NCBI RefSeq assembly: GCF_017980685.1
Contig: NZ_JACXXO010000013.1
Location: forward strand, 1 to 64,000
Length of the DNA stretch: 64,000 nucleotides
Direction of reading: 5' to 3'
DNA from: Pseudomonas iridis
GTDB taxonomy: Bacteria > Pseudomonadota > Gammaproteobacteria > Pseudomonadales > Pseudomonadaceae
Shown here: in pieces, positions 1-9,057 of the stretch
Layout of the letters: each line of letters opens with the position of its first letter
How positions within the stretch are numbered: position 1 is the stretch's first letter
Translations under genes and position numbers: made by a program
The notes under the pieces: generated by a model
What the model was told of the DNA's origin: nothing
Database searches by the model: none
What the model saw: the letters and a program-made list of their open reading frames with translations, nothing else

Positions 1-214
1 ACAGCACGATCAGAGGAAAGAGCCGTGAATTAAAGACAAGAAGGGTCTGTTTTTCGGCCGACTTGGATTTTTTGAACCTCAAGCAGCGAGGGCCTCAAAA
101 ATCGGTGGGTACTTCAGACCTTCCTTAATGAACTCGGCAGCAAAAACACATCGGGTTACTTCGCACGGCGTCGTATTGCAATTCGCCCTCCCTGGCCAAT
201 TGTTACCTGATGGA

Positions 215-523
215 CTACCGCTCTACCGGCTGCATCTCGACAATGGTCCCGTTGGTGATCATCACCATCACGTACTGATCATTGATCTGCACCCACTGCG
301 CTTGCTCAACCGGTGCTTTCAAACCTTTCGCTTTCCAGTTTTTCAAGGCTTTGTCACTGCGCTGATAAACGTCTGGCGCGCGGTCGTTGATCTTTAGTTC
401 GCGATCGCTGACGGGGGACTGGACGGAGGGGTCATTCGAGGTTTGCGCCGCTTGAACAATCGGGCTGATCCCGGCAATGCCGGCGACCAGGGCCAGGCTG
501 GCGAATAGGGTTTTGCTGTTCAT
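215..523 (-). CDS. RcnB-family periplasmic protein
   Basis: A 102-residue protein with a clear Sec signal peptide (charged start, hydrophobic core ending near ...SPIVQA, cleavage about residue 26). The mature part contains the pattern WVQINDQYVMVMITNGTIVE near its C-terminus, typical of the RcnB/YohN family of small periplasmic proteins linked in enterobacteria to nickel and cobalt homeostasis. GGAGG sits seven bases before the ATG. No RcnA efflux gene is visible beside it, so a metal role is inferred from the family only. The 214 bases downstream to the window edge show no gene I can support. Confidence 0.75.
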   Translation of the reverse strand: MNSKTLFASLALVAGIAGISPIVQAAQTSNDPSVQSPVSDRELKINDRAPDVYQRSDKALKNWKAKGLKAPVEQAQWVQINDQYVMVMITNGTIVEMQPVER

Positions 524-633
524 CGGTGAACCTCCAGAGATATGTGTTACCTGAACTCCGACTGCACAGCGCCGAAATCATTCCTTGTTTTTTGTTTGGA
601 CTGGCAGGGGGATTTCTTTCGTTAGACAGGCCG

Positions 634-730
634 TCATCGCCGGCAAGCCAGCTCCCACAGGTTTCGATGTCGGTTACAAAACTTGAACTGCCTACAGATC
701 TGTGTGGGAGCTGGCTTGCCAACGATGGGG
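634..730. repeat. REPIN (inverted REP pair)
   Basis: Two copies of the REP core GGCAAGCCAGCTCCCACAG and its complement face each other around a roughly 40-base spacer, between the rcnB-like gene and lemA. They could fold into a long hairpin in RNA or single-stranded DNA. This is the ordinary Pseudomonas REPIN form. Confidence 0.85.
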
Positions 731-835
731 ACGGCACTTCCAATACTTTGCAATGCCCGAAAACGCGGCTGCCGCGAGCAGGCGTTTGCGCTAACATGCC
801 GCGCCCCTTTCTGCCGCGTGAACAAGGACATCACC

Positions 836-1432
836 GTGAACAGCACCCTCATTATCATTCTGGTCGTTGCCGGGCTCCTCGCCCTCTATGCCATCAAACT
901 CTTCAACGATCTCGTCGCCCGACGTAACCAGATCAAAAACGCCTTTGCGCAACTGGAAGTACAACTCAAGCGCCGCTACGACCTGATCCCCAACCTGGTG
1001 GCCACCGCCAAGGGTTACATGGCTCATGAGCGTGAAACCCTGGAGGCCGTGATCGCTGCGCGCAACACTGCGCTGGCCGGATTGCAGGCAGCTCAGGCGC
1101 AGCCGGGCAATGCGCAGAACATGGCACAACTGGGTCAGGCCGACGGCGCATTGAGCAGTGCCATGGGCCGGCTGAATGTCACGGTCGAAGCCTACCCGGA
1201 TCTCAAAGCCTCACAAAACATGCAGCAACTGAGCGAAGAGCTGAGCAGCACCGAAAACAAAGTCAGTTTCTCCCGCCAGGCCTACAACGATGCGGTGATG
1301 ACCTACAACACACTCAAGCAAAGTTTCCCCGCCGCCTTGTTCGCCCCGCTGTTGGGCCACGGTGCTGATGCATCGCCGCTGACGTTTGCCGACAGCGCGG
1401 CCATTCAGGAAGCTCCAAAGGTTTCGTTCTGA
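836..1432 (+). CDS. lemA: LemA family protein
   Basis: A 198-residue protein that starts with GTG at 836, preceded seven bases upstream by AAGGA; the longer in-frame reading upstream runs through REP DNA and is not used. One N-terminal membrane segment (residues about 4-22) is followed by the LemA signature VARRNQIKNAFAQLEVQLKR and RYDLIPNLVATAKGYMAHE, then a helical bundle ending in an FPAALFAPLLG stretch. LemA proteins are envelope proteins of unclear biochemistry with a cytoplasmic or periplasmic coiled helical domain. It lies 22 bases before an M48 protease gene, a pairing seen in other Proteobacteria, so the two are probably cotranscribed. Confidence 0.92.
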   Translation: MNSTLIIILVVAGLLALYAIKLFNDLVARRNQIKNAFAQLEVQLKRRYDLIPNLVATAKGYMAHERETLEAVIAARNTALAGLQAAQAQPGNAQNMAQLGQADGALSSAMGRLNVTVEAYPDLKASQNMQQLSEELSSTENKVSFSRQAYNDAVMTYNTLKQSFPAALFAPLLGHGADASPLTFADSAAIQEAPKVSF

Positions 1433-1454
1433 CCCCTGGCCAACGGATGGCGAA

Positions 1455-3410
1455 ATGAATTTTTTTGAACAACAGCGTCAAGCCAAGCGACGCACCCTGC
1501 TGCTGATTTTTTTGATGATGCTCGCGGTACTCAGCCTGATCGCGATGTCTTGCCTGCTCATGGTCATTCCGGTCGAGGATGGTGACGGAAACGTCATTAT
1601 CGATCTGGAGCTGAATCGGCAACTGGTCGGCACCGTGTCGGCGGTGATCATCAGCATTGTGTTGATGGGCAGTCTGTCGAAACACTGGGAGTTGTCCGAG
1701 GGCGGCAAAGTGGTTGCGCGGCGTCTCGACGGCCGGCTGATCAACCACAGCGCGCAGACGCTCGAAGAGCAGCGTTTGCTCAACGTGGTGGAAGAAATGG
1801 CCATCGCATCCGGCACCGCCGTGCCCTCGGTGTACTTGCTGCCCGATCTGGGCATAAACGCTTTCGCTGCGGGACTCACGCCACAGAATGCGGTCATCGG
1901 CGTCACCCAGGGCGCGATCAATCTGCTGACCCGCGAAGAGCTGCAAGGGGTGATCGCCCATGAGTTCAGCCATATCTATAACGGCGACATGCGCCTCAAT
2001 ACGCGGCTGGTCGCCATCGTCCACGGGATCATGGTACTGGGGTTGACCGGCTCCTATATCCTCCAGGGCACGGAGCACGTCGGTAAAACGCCAGTGAGTC
2101 GCAACAAGTTCGTGGCCATCCCGATGTTGATCGGCTTTGCACTGTTGATTGTCGGTATCACGGGGACGATATTTGGCAATCGGATCAAAGCTGCAATCAG
2201 TCGGGAGCGCGAGTTTCTGGCCGATGCCACCGCGGTGCAATACACCCGCAATCCGCAAGGCATCGCCGGTGCGTTGAAGAAAATTGGCGGTTATGAACTC
2301 GGCTCGGCCATCAAATCCCCCCGGGCCGAGGAATACAGCCACCTGTATTTCGGCCCGGGCGCCACAAGCTCTGACTCGTTGGCATCGCATCCGGATCTGA
2401 ATGAGCGAATCCGCCGGGTCGACGCGCAATGGGATGGCAGCTTCAGCAAGATCGCAGCACCGCTGACCGAGACCCGGCCCACTGTCGTTCTGCCCGTACC
2501 CGATGCGTTCGGCGGCGTGCCTGCTGCGGCCATGGCGGTGCTTTACGACATGAACTCGATTCAGGCTTCCGTTGCCGCCATCGGCGCGCCGCAAGCCGAA
2601 CATCTGATCGAAGCGCGGCGCATGCTGGAAGACATTCCGCAATCGCTCAAAGCGGCGGCACGCACTGTCGACGGTGCGGAGGCCATCGTCTATGGACTGC
2701 TGCTGTCGCGCTCGGTTTCCTTGCTGGGCGTGCAACTGGAGATACTGCGCGAGGCAATCGACGACAGTATGTTCAGCACCCTGAACCTGCTGCGCGAACC
2801 TTTGTCGTCGCTCAATCCTGGCCTGCGTCTGCCATTGCTGGACCTGGCCATTCCAAGCCTGCAACAACTTGGCAAAAAACCCTTCGCCAAGGTCAAGCAC
2901 AATCTGAATCGGTTGATCGAAGCCGACAACGAAACCGAGCTGCTGGAGTGGACGTTGTTACGGATTGTCGAGCGCAATGTAGAGGGCGCCGCACCAGTGC
3001 AATTCAAGTTTGGTTTGTTCCAGTGCGCCGAAGAGCTCATGGCGCTGCTCACCGCACTCGCCCGCGCCGGGCAGCAGAACATGCCGGCAGCATCGCAGGC
3101 ATTGCAATTTGCCTGGCAAGGCCTGACGTTCGAACGGCCGCAGGAAATGCGCGTCGAGCTGGAGGAACTGACGGGGCTGGAAGCGGCGATCAAGCGTCTG
3201 CGCCACCTCATGCCAGAGGAGCGGCCCGCCCTGCTCAACGCCATGACCCGATGCGTGATGCACGACGGCGTGATTACCGTGGCAGAGACAGAGGTGTTTC
3301 GCGCGGTGGCGGATTTGCTCGATTGCCCGCTACCGCCATTGCTGACTGCGCAGGCCTTGGCGGATGACAGCGGTAGCGAGCCTGCTCGTGACGAAGTCAG
3401 CGTCGCCTGA
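1455..3410 (+). CDS. M48-family membrane metalloprotease with long C-terminal extension
   Basis: A 651-residue protein. Two N-terminal membrane segments (about 14-37 and 57-75) and two more near 205-250 flank a zinc protease core. The HExxH motif reads HEFSH with His169, Glu170 and His173, and a third ligand is offered by Glu253 in EREFLADATA. This layout is like HtpX-type M48 peptidases. About 350 residues follow the catalytic domain and I do not recognise their fold; they are helix-rich and end in a TerB-like acidic helical segment (HDGVITVAETEVFRAVADLL). The start was set at the ATG at 1455, which gives the expected membrane anchor. The partner lemA lies directly upstream. Confidence 0.88.
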   Translation: MNFFEQQRQAKRRTLLLIFLMMLAVLSLIAMSCLLMVIPVEDGDGNVIIDLELNRQLVGTVSAVIISIVLMGSLSKHWELSEGGKVVARRLDGRLINHSAQTLEEQRLLNVVEEMAIASGTAVPSVYLLPDLGINAFAAGLTPQNAVIGVTQGAINLLTREELQGVIAHEFSHIYNGDMRLNTRLVAIVHGIMVLGLTGSYILQGTEHVGKTPVSRNKFVAIPMLIGFALLIVGITGTIFGNRIKAAISREREFLADATAVQYTRNPQGIAGALKKIGGYELGSAIKSPRAEEYSHLYFGPGATSSDSLASHPDLNERIRRVDAQWDGSFSKIAAPLTETRPTVVLPVPDAFGGVPAAAMAVLYDMNSIQASVAAIGAPQAEHLIEARRMLEDIPQSLKAAARTVDGAEAIVYGLLLSRSVSLLGVQLEILREAIDDSMFSTLNLLREPLSSLNPGLRLPLLDLAIPSLQQLGKKPFAKVKHNLNRLIEADNETELLEWTLLRIVERNVEGAAPVQFKFGLFQCAEELMALLTALARAGQQNMPAASQALQFAWQGLTFERPQEMRVELEELTGLEAAIKRLRHLMPEERPALLNAMTRCVMHDGVITVAETEVFRAVADLLDCPLPPLLTAQALADDSGSEPARDEVSVA

Positions 3411-3431
3411 CCCACCGCCATCGCTGGCAAG

Positions 3432-3709
3432 CCAGCTCCCACAGGGATCCAAGGTGAGCTCACTATTTGTGCACATTGCAAATACCTGAGGGCTGGAACG
3501 CCAGCCCCAAAGGATGGGTAATGCATTCAACAGTTGTGCACACCTCAAAAACCTGTGGGAGCTGGCTTGCCAGCTCCCACAGGGATCCACGGTGAACTCA
3601 CTATTTGTGCACATTGCAAATACCTGAGGGCTGGAACGCCAGCACCAAAGGATGGGTAATGCATTCAACAGTTGTGCACACCTCAAAAACCTGTGGGAGC
3701 TGGCTTGCC
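3432..3709. repeat. 138-bp tandem duplication carrying REP cores
   Basis: The segment 3432-3569 is repeated at 3570-3707 with only a few changes (for example CAAGGTGAGCT versus CACGGTGAACT just inside each unit). Each unit contains ATTTGTGCACATTGCAAATA, TTCAACAGTTGTGCACACCT and a REP core at its border, so the boundary of the duplication falls inside the REP palindrome. It occupies the gene-free stretch 3411-3938, which otherwise holds a further REP-like GCGAGCAGGCTCGCTCCCAC at about 3760-3779 and the promoter region of the next gene. Confidence 0.9.
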
Positions 3710-3938
3710 AGCGATGAGGCCGGTACAGGCAACATCTCCATCGCCTGAACGCACGCCTTCGCGAGCAGGCTCGCTCCCACCGTTGATCGCAATGCCAGGC
3801 CATTGATTCACTTTCGGCATCAATCCATGCCAACAATGCAATTAACAGATTGTTACAACTGCGCCACCATCCGCCTCAATAAAAACCGTGCGCCGCCTCC
3901 CCGTAGCGCACGTCATAAAAGCGGTGGAGTTCTTTTCT

Positions 3939-5231
3939 ATGACAGCCTCAATCCCACACGGCGGCTCGCGGGCCGGTGCCATTTTCCGAGTGACCTCGGG
4001 TAACTTCCTCGAACAGTTCGACTTCTTTCTGTTCGGCTTCTACGCCACGCAGATCGCGGCGGTGTTCTTTCCGGCGAGCAGTGAATTCGCCTCCCTGATG
4101 ATGACCTTTGCAGTGTTTGGCGCAGGTTTCCTGATGCGTCCGCTGGGGGCGATTGTGCTTGGCGCCTACATCGATGATGTCGGTCGGCGCAAAGGGTTGA
4201 TCGTCACCCTGTCGATCATGGCCAGCGGCACGATATTGATTGTATTGGTGCCCGGTTACGAAACCATCGGCCTGTTCGCCCCGGCGCTGGTATTGATCGG
4301 GCGGCTGTTGCAGGGTTTCTCGGCCGGTGCGGAACTGGGTGGCGTGTCGGTGTATCTCTCCGAGATCGCCACGCCGGGCCGCAAAGGTTTTTTCACCGCG
4401 TGGCAATCAGCGAGTCAGCAAGTGGCGATCATCGTCGCGGCTGCCTTGGGTTACGCGCTGAACGCGTGGATGGCGCCGGACGTGGTTGCCGATTGGGGCT
4501 GGCGGATTCCGTTTTTCATCGGCTGCATGATCGTCCCGTTCATCTTTTTCCTGCGCCGTAATCTGGCGGAAACCGAAGAGTTCGCCGCACGCAAGCACCG
4601 CCCGAGCATGGGCGAAGTGTTCCGTACCCTCGGCCAGAACTGGAGCGTGGTGCTCGGCGGGATGCTGATGGTCGCCCTGACCACCACCGCGTTTTACCTG
4701 ATCACCGTGTACGCGCCGACCTTCGGCAAAACCGTGCTGCACCTGAGCACTTCCGACGCGTTGCTGGTAACACTGTTGGTGGGTGTGTCGAACTTCTTCT
4801 GGCTGCCGATCGGCGGCATGTTGTCCGACCGCATCGGTCGTCGTCCGGTGCTGATCGCGATGTCGCTGCTGGCCTTGGCCACGACCTATCCGGCGCTGTC
4901 GTACCTGGTGCAGGCACCGAGTTTCAGCCACATGCTGCTGTCGCTGTTGTGGCTGTCGTTTATTTACGGTTTGTACAACGGCGCGATGATTCCGGCGCTC
5001 ACCGAGATCATGCCGGTGGAAGTACGCGTCGCCGGTTTCTCCCTCGCCTACAGCCTGGCCACAGCGATTTTCGGCGGTTTCACGCCGGCGATGTCGACCT
5101 TCCTGATTCAGTACACCGGCGACAAAGCCGCGCCGGGTTACTGGATGAGCATCGGCGCGCTGTGCGCATTGCTCGCGACGCTTTACCTCTATCGCCGCGC
5201 AGGCGGCCGTCTGCAACCGGCTACTGCATAA
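3939..5231 (+). CDS. MFS transporter, metabolite:H+ symporter (citrate/tricarballylate type)
   Basis: A 430-residue twelve-helix transporter. The start is the ATG at 3939, with GGTGGAG nine bases upstream; a longer in-frame reading lacks such a site. The sequence GNFLEQFDFFLFGFYATQIA and the loop motif DDVGRRKGL, plus DRIGRRPVL at the domain repeat, are typical of the metabolite:H+ symporter family that includes citrate and tricarballylate carriers. It is followed after 12 bases by a ModA-like periplasmic binding protein and then a convergent LysR gene. The family points to uptake of a di- or tricarboxylate; the exact substrate cannot be read from sequence. Confidence 0.88.
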   Translation: MTASIPHGGSRAGAIFRVTSGNFLEQFDFFLFGFYATQIAAVFFPASSEFASLMMTFAVFGAGFLMRPLGAIVLGAYIDDVGRRKGLIVTLSIMASGTILIVLVPGYETIGLFAPALVLIGRLLQGFSAGAELGGVSVYLSEIATPGRKGFFTAWQSASQQVAIIVAAALGYALNAWMAPDVVADWGWRIPFFIGCMIVPFIFFLRRNLAETEEFAARKHRPSMGEVFRTLGQNWSVVLGGMLMVALTTTAFYLITVYAPTFGKTVLHLSTSDALLVTLLVGVSNFFWLPIGGMLSDRIGRRPVLIAMSLLALATTYPALSYLVQAPSFSHMLLSLLWLSFIYGLYNGAMIPALTEIMPVEVRVAGFSLAYSLATAIFGGFTPAMSTFLIQYTGDKAAPGYWMSIGALCALLATLYLYRRAGGRLQPATA

Positions 5232-5243
5232 GGAACCACGACC

Positions 5244-6011
5244 ATGAAAAAACTGTTGAATCTGGGCGCCCTCGCCCTCCTCGCTTTCAGCGCCCTGGCG
5301 CACGCCGAACAAGTAAACGTGATGACCTCGGGCGGCTTCACCGCGGCCTATAAAATCCTCGGCCCGAAATTCGCCGCGGCCACGGGCAACACCCTCGACA
5401 CCCAGTTCGGCCCGTCGATGGGCAAGGCGCCAGAGGCGATCCCCAATCGCCTCGCGCGTGGCGAGCACGCCGACGTAGTGATCATGGTCGGCTACGCCCT
5501 CGACGAATTGATCAAACAAGGCAAGGTCGACCCGGCGTCGCGGGTAGAACTGGCGGACTCGCGGATCGGTCTGGTGGTACGCGCTGGCGCGCCGAAACCG
5601 GACATCAGCAACGTCGAGAGCCTGAAGAAAACCCTGCTTGACGCGCAATCGGTGGCGTACTCCGACAGCGCCAGCGGCGTGTACATCGAGCAGCAGTTGT
5701 TCAAGAAACTCGGCATCGAAGATCAGTTGAAACCGAAGGCGAAGATGATCGCGAAAATCCCCGTGGGCTCGGTGGTTGCCACGGGTGATTATCAACTGGG
5801 CTTCCAGCAGGTCAGCGAATTGCTGCCGGTGCCAGGCGTGAGTTTTGTGGCGAAGATTCCAGAGTCGGTGCAATCGGTGACGCGCTTCGCTGCGGGTATT
5901 CCGGTCAACGCGCAACATCCCGCCGAGGCCAAAGCGTTACTCGCCTACCTCGCTGCGCCGGCCGCACAAGCTGACGTGCAGGCGACCGGGCTGGATTCGG
6001 TCAAGCGTTGA
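5244..6011 (+). CDS. ModA-like periplasmic substrate-binding protein (no ABC partner nearby)
   Basis: A 255-residue protein with a signal peptide (cleavage at SALAHA-EQ, about residue 21). The mature start VNVMTSGGFTAAYKILGPKF and the stretch YSDSASGVYIEQQLFKKLGI match the ModA-type periplasmic binding fold (type II). Classical members bind molybdate and feed an ABC permease. Here no permease or ATPase gene is adjacent; the neighbour is a secondary MFS symporter. It may therefore bind a carboxylate and act as a sensor or accessory protein. Its last 11 bases overlap the end of the convergent LysR gene. Confidence 0.85.
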   Translation: MKKLLNLGALALLAFSALAHAEQVNVMTSGGFTAAYKILGPKFAAATGNTLDTQFGPSMGKAPEAIPNRLARGEHADVVIMVGYALDELIKQGKVDPASRVELADSRIGLVVRAGAPKPDISNVESLKKTLLDAQSVAYSDSASGVYIEQQLFKKLGIEDQLKPKAKMIAKIPVGSVVATGDYQLGFQQVSELLPVPGVSFVAKIPESVQSVTRFAAGIPVNAQHPAEAKALLAYLAAPAAQADVQATGLDSVKR

Positions 6012-6915
6012 TAATCGGCGGCTGGACTTTCATTTCCTCCACCAGCCGCTCCAGTTCCAGTGCCGCCGGGGTCAGCGTACGATCCCGGCGCTTGATAATG
6101 CCAACGCTGCGCATCACTTGCGGATCCGTCAGCGGTATCCGCGTCAGGATCGGATGATCCGGCCCCGGCATCGCCATCAGCGGCACCGCCGCTACGCCCA
6201 ACCCTGCCTCCACCAGGCCAATCATCGTTGTCACATGCCGGGTTTCGCAGATGCTCTGACGCTGCGGCACCACGCTGCTCAAGGCCTGATCGAGTAAAAA
6301 ACGGTTGCCGGAAGTCTTGTCCAGCGAGATGTAATCCTGCTGGTAGAACTCGTCCCACGTCACGCTGTTGCGCCCGGCCAACGGGTGATCGCGACGACAC
6401 GCCACGACATAGCACTCCTGCACAAGCGGCTCGAAGTCGACTTTGGCATCCTGCGTGCCCATAAAACTCAAACCGAAATCGGCCTCGCCATTGACCACGG
6501 CGCTCAATACGTCGTGGGCGCTGGCGTCGAGGACTTTGACCTTGATGCGCGGGAATTGCTGGTGATAGCGCGCAACCACACGCGGCATGAAGTAGTACGC
6601 GGCAGAGGGCACGCAAGCGACGGTGACGTGGCCCAGTCGGGTCGAGGCAACTTCGCTGATGCCCAGCAGTGCAACGTCCAGATCGTCCAGCAAACGTTCG
6701 ACACTCGGCATGAAACCGCGACCGGCCTGGGTCAGGCTGACTTTGCGCGTGGTGCGCTCGAACAGTTTCACGCCAAGGGCGTCTTCAAGCTTCTCGATGC
6801 GTCGACTCAAGGCCGGTTGCGAGAGTCGCACGGTGTCGGCGGCTTTGCGGAAACTGCCCTGCTCGACCACGGCGCGAAAGGCTTGCAGATCGTTGAGGTC
6901 GAAGTTGATGGCCAT
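6001..6915 (-). CDS. LysR-type transcriptional regulator
   Basis: A 304-residue regulator. The start is the ATG at 6915 (product begins MAINFDLNDLQAFRAVVEQG), because upstream in-frame sequence does not resemble a LysR N-terminus. The winged helix-turn-helix covers residues 1-60 (SFRKAADTVRLSQPALSRRI), followed by a two-lobed effector domain. It converges on the transporter and binding-protein genes and diverges from the antiporter gene. Control of the adjacent carboxylate transport genes is plausible but not shown by the layout, since its own promoter faces the antiporter. Confidence 0.9.
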   Translation of the reverse strand: MAINFDLNDLQAFRAVVEQGSFRKAADTVRLSQPALSRRIEKLEDALGVKLFERTTRKVSLTQAGRGFMPSVERLLDDLDVALLGISEVASTRLGHVTVACVPSAAYYFMPRVVARYHQQFPRIKVKVLDASAHDVLSAVVNGEADFGLSFMGTQDAKVDFEPLVQECYVVACRRDHPLAGRNSVTWDEFYQQDYISLDKTSGNRFLLDQALSSVVPQRQSICETRHVTTMIGLVEAGLGVAAVPLMAMPGPDHPILTRIPLTDPQVMRSVGIIKRRDRTLTPAALELERLVEEMKVQPPIINA

Positions 6916-7099
6916 GGCGGGACTCGGGGATTGATTCGCTTGGGTTATAAATGTAACCAATTGATGCAATATGTTACAGATCTGAATTACCCCGTGTAGG
7001 GGGATTGTGTTGATCATCCGAATCAGGGGGATTTGGTTTGACGAGGTTTCAGCCTTTATCCTTGTCGCCCCCCGCCGTGCCGTTGTCAGGAGTAAACCC

Positions 7100-8908
7100 A
7101 TGCCCCATGAAGGCAATTTGTTGCAAGCCGCCGTTGTTTTTCTGCTCGCGGCGGTGCTCACCGTACCCTTGGCCAAACGTCTGCAATTGGGCGCGGTGCT
7201 TGGTTATCTGTTTGCCGGGGTGATCATCGGCCCGTCGGTGCTGGGCCTGATCGGCAATCCGCAGAGCGTGGCGCACATCTCGGAGCTGGGCGTGGTGTTG
7301 CTGCTGTTCATCATTGGCCTTGAGCTGTCGCCGCGACGCTTGTGGGTGATGCGCAGATCGGTGTTCGGTGTGGGTCTGGCGCAGGTGCTGCTGACCGCGT
7401 CGGTGATTGGCGTGCTGGCGTTGGCCGTGTTCGGCCAGCCGCTGAACAGCGCGATTGTGCTGGGCCTCGGTCTGGCGCTGTCGTCCACCGCGTTCGGCCT
7501 GCAAAGCCTTGCCGAGCGCAAGGAGCTGACCAGCCCCCACGGGCGCCTGGCGTTTGCCATTCTGCTGTTTCAGGACATCGCTGCGATCCCGTTGATCGCG
7601 CTGGTGCCGATGCTGGCCGGTGTCGATCATCACACCAGCACTGCCGACGATGTACGGCACAGCCTGCAGGTGCTCGGTGGTATTGCTGTGGTGGTGATCG
7701 GCGGGCGCTATCTGTTGCGGCCGGTGTTTCGCGTGGTGGCGAAAACCGGTCTGCCGGAAGTGTCGACTGCGACCGCGCTACTGGTGGTGATCGGCACCGC
7801 GTGGCTGATGGATCTGGTCGGTGTGTCGATGGCGCTGGGGGCATTTCTTGCCGGTTTGCTGCTGGCCGATTCTGAATATCGCCATGAACTGGAAGCGCAG
7901 ATCGAACCGTTCAAAGGCCTGCTGCTGGGGCTGTTTTTCATCAGCGTCGGCATGGGTGCCAATCTGAGTCTGTTGCTCAGCGCACCGATTACCGTGCTGG
8001 GGCTGACGCTATTGTTGATCGGCTTGAAACTGCCGTTGCTGTTTGTGGTGGGACGTCTGGCCGGTGGCTTGAACAAGGTCAGTGCGATTCGCCTCGGCAT
8101 CGTGCTCGCGGCGGGGGGTGAGTTCGCGTTTGTGGTGTTCAAGATCGGGCGCGATCAGGGTCTGTTCGAGCCGCGTCTGTATGACCTGCTGGTGCTGACC
8201 ATCACCCTGTCGATGGCCGTGACGCCGTTGTTGCTGTTGCTTTGCGCAAGGCTGGTCAGCCCAAAAGTGCAACCGGTGGAAGTACCCGAGAAATTCCGCG
8301 AAATCGATACGGACACGCCGCGCGTGGTGATCGCCGGCATGGGCCGGATGGGGCAGATCGTTGCGCGGATTCTGCGGGCGCAGAACATCAAGTTTGTCGC
8401 CCTCGACACCTCGGTGGAAACCATCGAACTGTCGCGCAGTTTCGGTGGTGTGCCGGTGTTTTATGGCGACCCGATGCGCGCGGAAATTCTGCATGCTGCA
8501 AAGGTCGGTGAAGCGGAATATTTTGTGATCGCCACGGATGATCCGGAGACGAATATCAAGACCGCCGAGGTGGTGCGCAAGCTCTACCCGCACATGAAGA
8601 TCATCGCTCGGGCCCGTAACCGTCAGCACGTTCACCGCTTGGTGGATGTTGGCGCCGAGGCGATTCGTGAGACGTACTACTCAAGTCTGGAAATGAGCCG
8701 GCGCACGCTGGTTGGCCTCGGGCTGACCCAGGCCCAGGCCGATGCGCGGATCAAACGCTTCAAGCACCACGACGAACAGGTGCTGGAGGCGCAACACGCA
8801 GTGTATGACGACGCAGCCAAAGTCCTGCAAACCGCCCAGGAAGCCCGGGCGGAACTGGCGCGTTTGTTTGAGTCGGATCAACTTGAAGAAGAATCGCGCA
8901 AAACCTGA
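7100..8908 (+). CDS. CPA2 cation:proton antiporter, KefB/KefC type with TrkA-N domain
   Basis: A 602-residue protein. AGGAG lies seven bases before the chosen ATG at 7100. Twelve to thirteen membrane segments span residues 5-385 and include LGAVLGYLFAGVIIGPSVLG and LALSSTAFGLQSL, the exchanger core pattern of KefB/KefC. The cytosolic C-terminus contains a Rossmann TrkA-N (RCK) domain from about residue 410 with VVIAGMGRMGQIVARIL. Kef proteins release potassium in exchange for protons and are gated by glutathione adducts in E. coli. No KefF/KefG subunit is beside it here. Confidence 0.92.
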   Translation: MPHEGNLLQAAVVFLLAAVLTVPLAKRLQLGAVLGYLFAGVIIGPSVLGLIGNPQSVAHISELGVVLLLFIIGLELSPRRLWVMRRSVFGVGLAQVLLTASVIGVLALAVFGQPLNSAIVLGLGLALSSTAFGLQSLAERKELTSPHGRLAFAILLFQDIAAIPLIALVPMLAGVDHHTSTADDVRHSLQVLGGIAVVVIGGRYLLRPVFRVVAKTGLPEVSTATALLVVIGTAWLMDLVGVSMALGAFLAGLLLADSEYRHELEAQIEPFKGLLLGLFFISVGMGANLSLLLSAPITVLGLTLLLIGLKLPLLFVVGRLAGGLNKVSAIRLGIVLAAGGEFAFVVFKIGRDQGLFEPRLYDLLVLTITLSMAVTPLLLLLCARLVSPKVQPVEVPEKFREIDTDTPRVVIAGMGRMGQIVARILRAQNIKFVALDTSVETIELSRSFGGVPVFYGDPMRAEILHAAKVGEAEYFVIATDDPETNIKTAEVVRKLYPHMKIIARARNRQHVHRLVDVGAEAIRETYYSSLEMSRRTLVGLGLTQAQADARIKRFKHHDEQVLEAQHAVYDDAAKVLQTAQEARAELARLFESDQLEEESRKT

Positions 8909-8931
8909 GAGATTAGGCGCCGCGCAGACCG

Positions 8932-9026
8932 CCATCGCTGGCAAGCCAGCTCCCACAGGATTCAGCGTCGTATACAAAATTTCGATACGACTCGGCCACT
9001 GTGGGAGCTGGCTTGCCAGCGAAGAG
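8932..9026. repeat. REPIN between convergent genes
   Basis: The REP core ATCGCTGGCAAGCCAGCTCC and its inverted copy TGGGAGCTGGCTTGCCAGCG flank a spacer of about 40 bases between the antiporter gene and the end of hcnC. Transcription converges here, so the hairpin may also slow read-through. Confidence 0.85.
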
Positions 9027-9057
9027 GCCGGCCTGTTCAACATCAATCTTGCTCAGG

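Noticed and set aside
1..214. End of a gene running in from the left edge
   Set aside because: No frame with recognisable protein sequence or start signals could be supported in this stretch.
3432..3709. CRISPR-like direct repeats
   Set aside because: Only two long units (138 bases) with REP cores; no short repeats with unique spacers and no cas genes.
4407..5918. Long minus-strand open frame opposite the MFS transporter and binding protein
   Set aside because: Arg/His/Gln-rich composition without domains, antisense to two clear genes.
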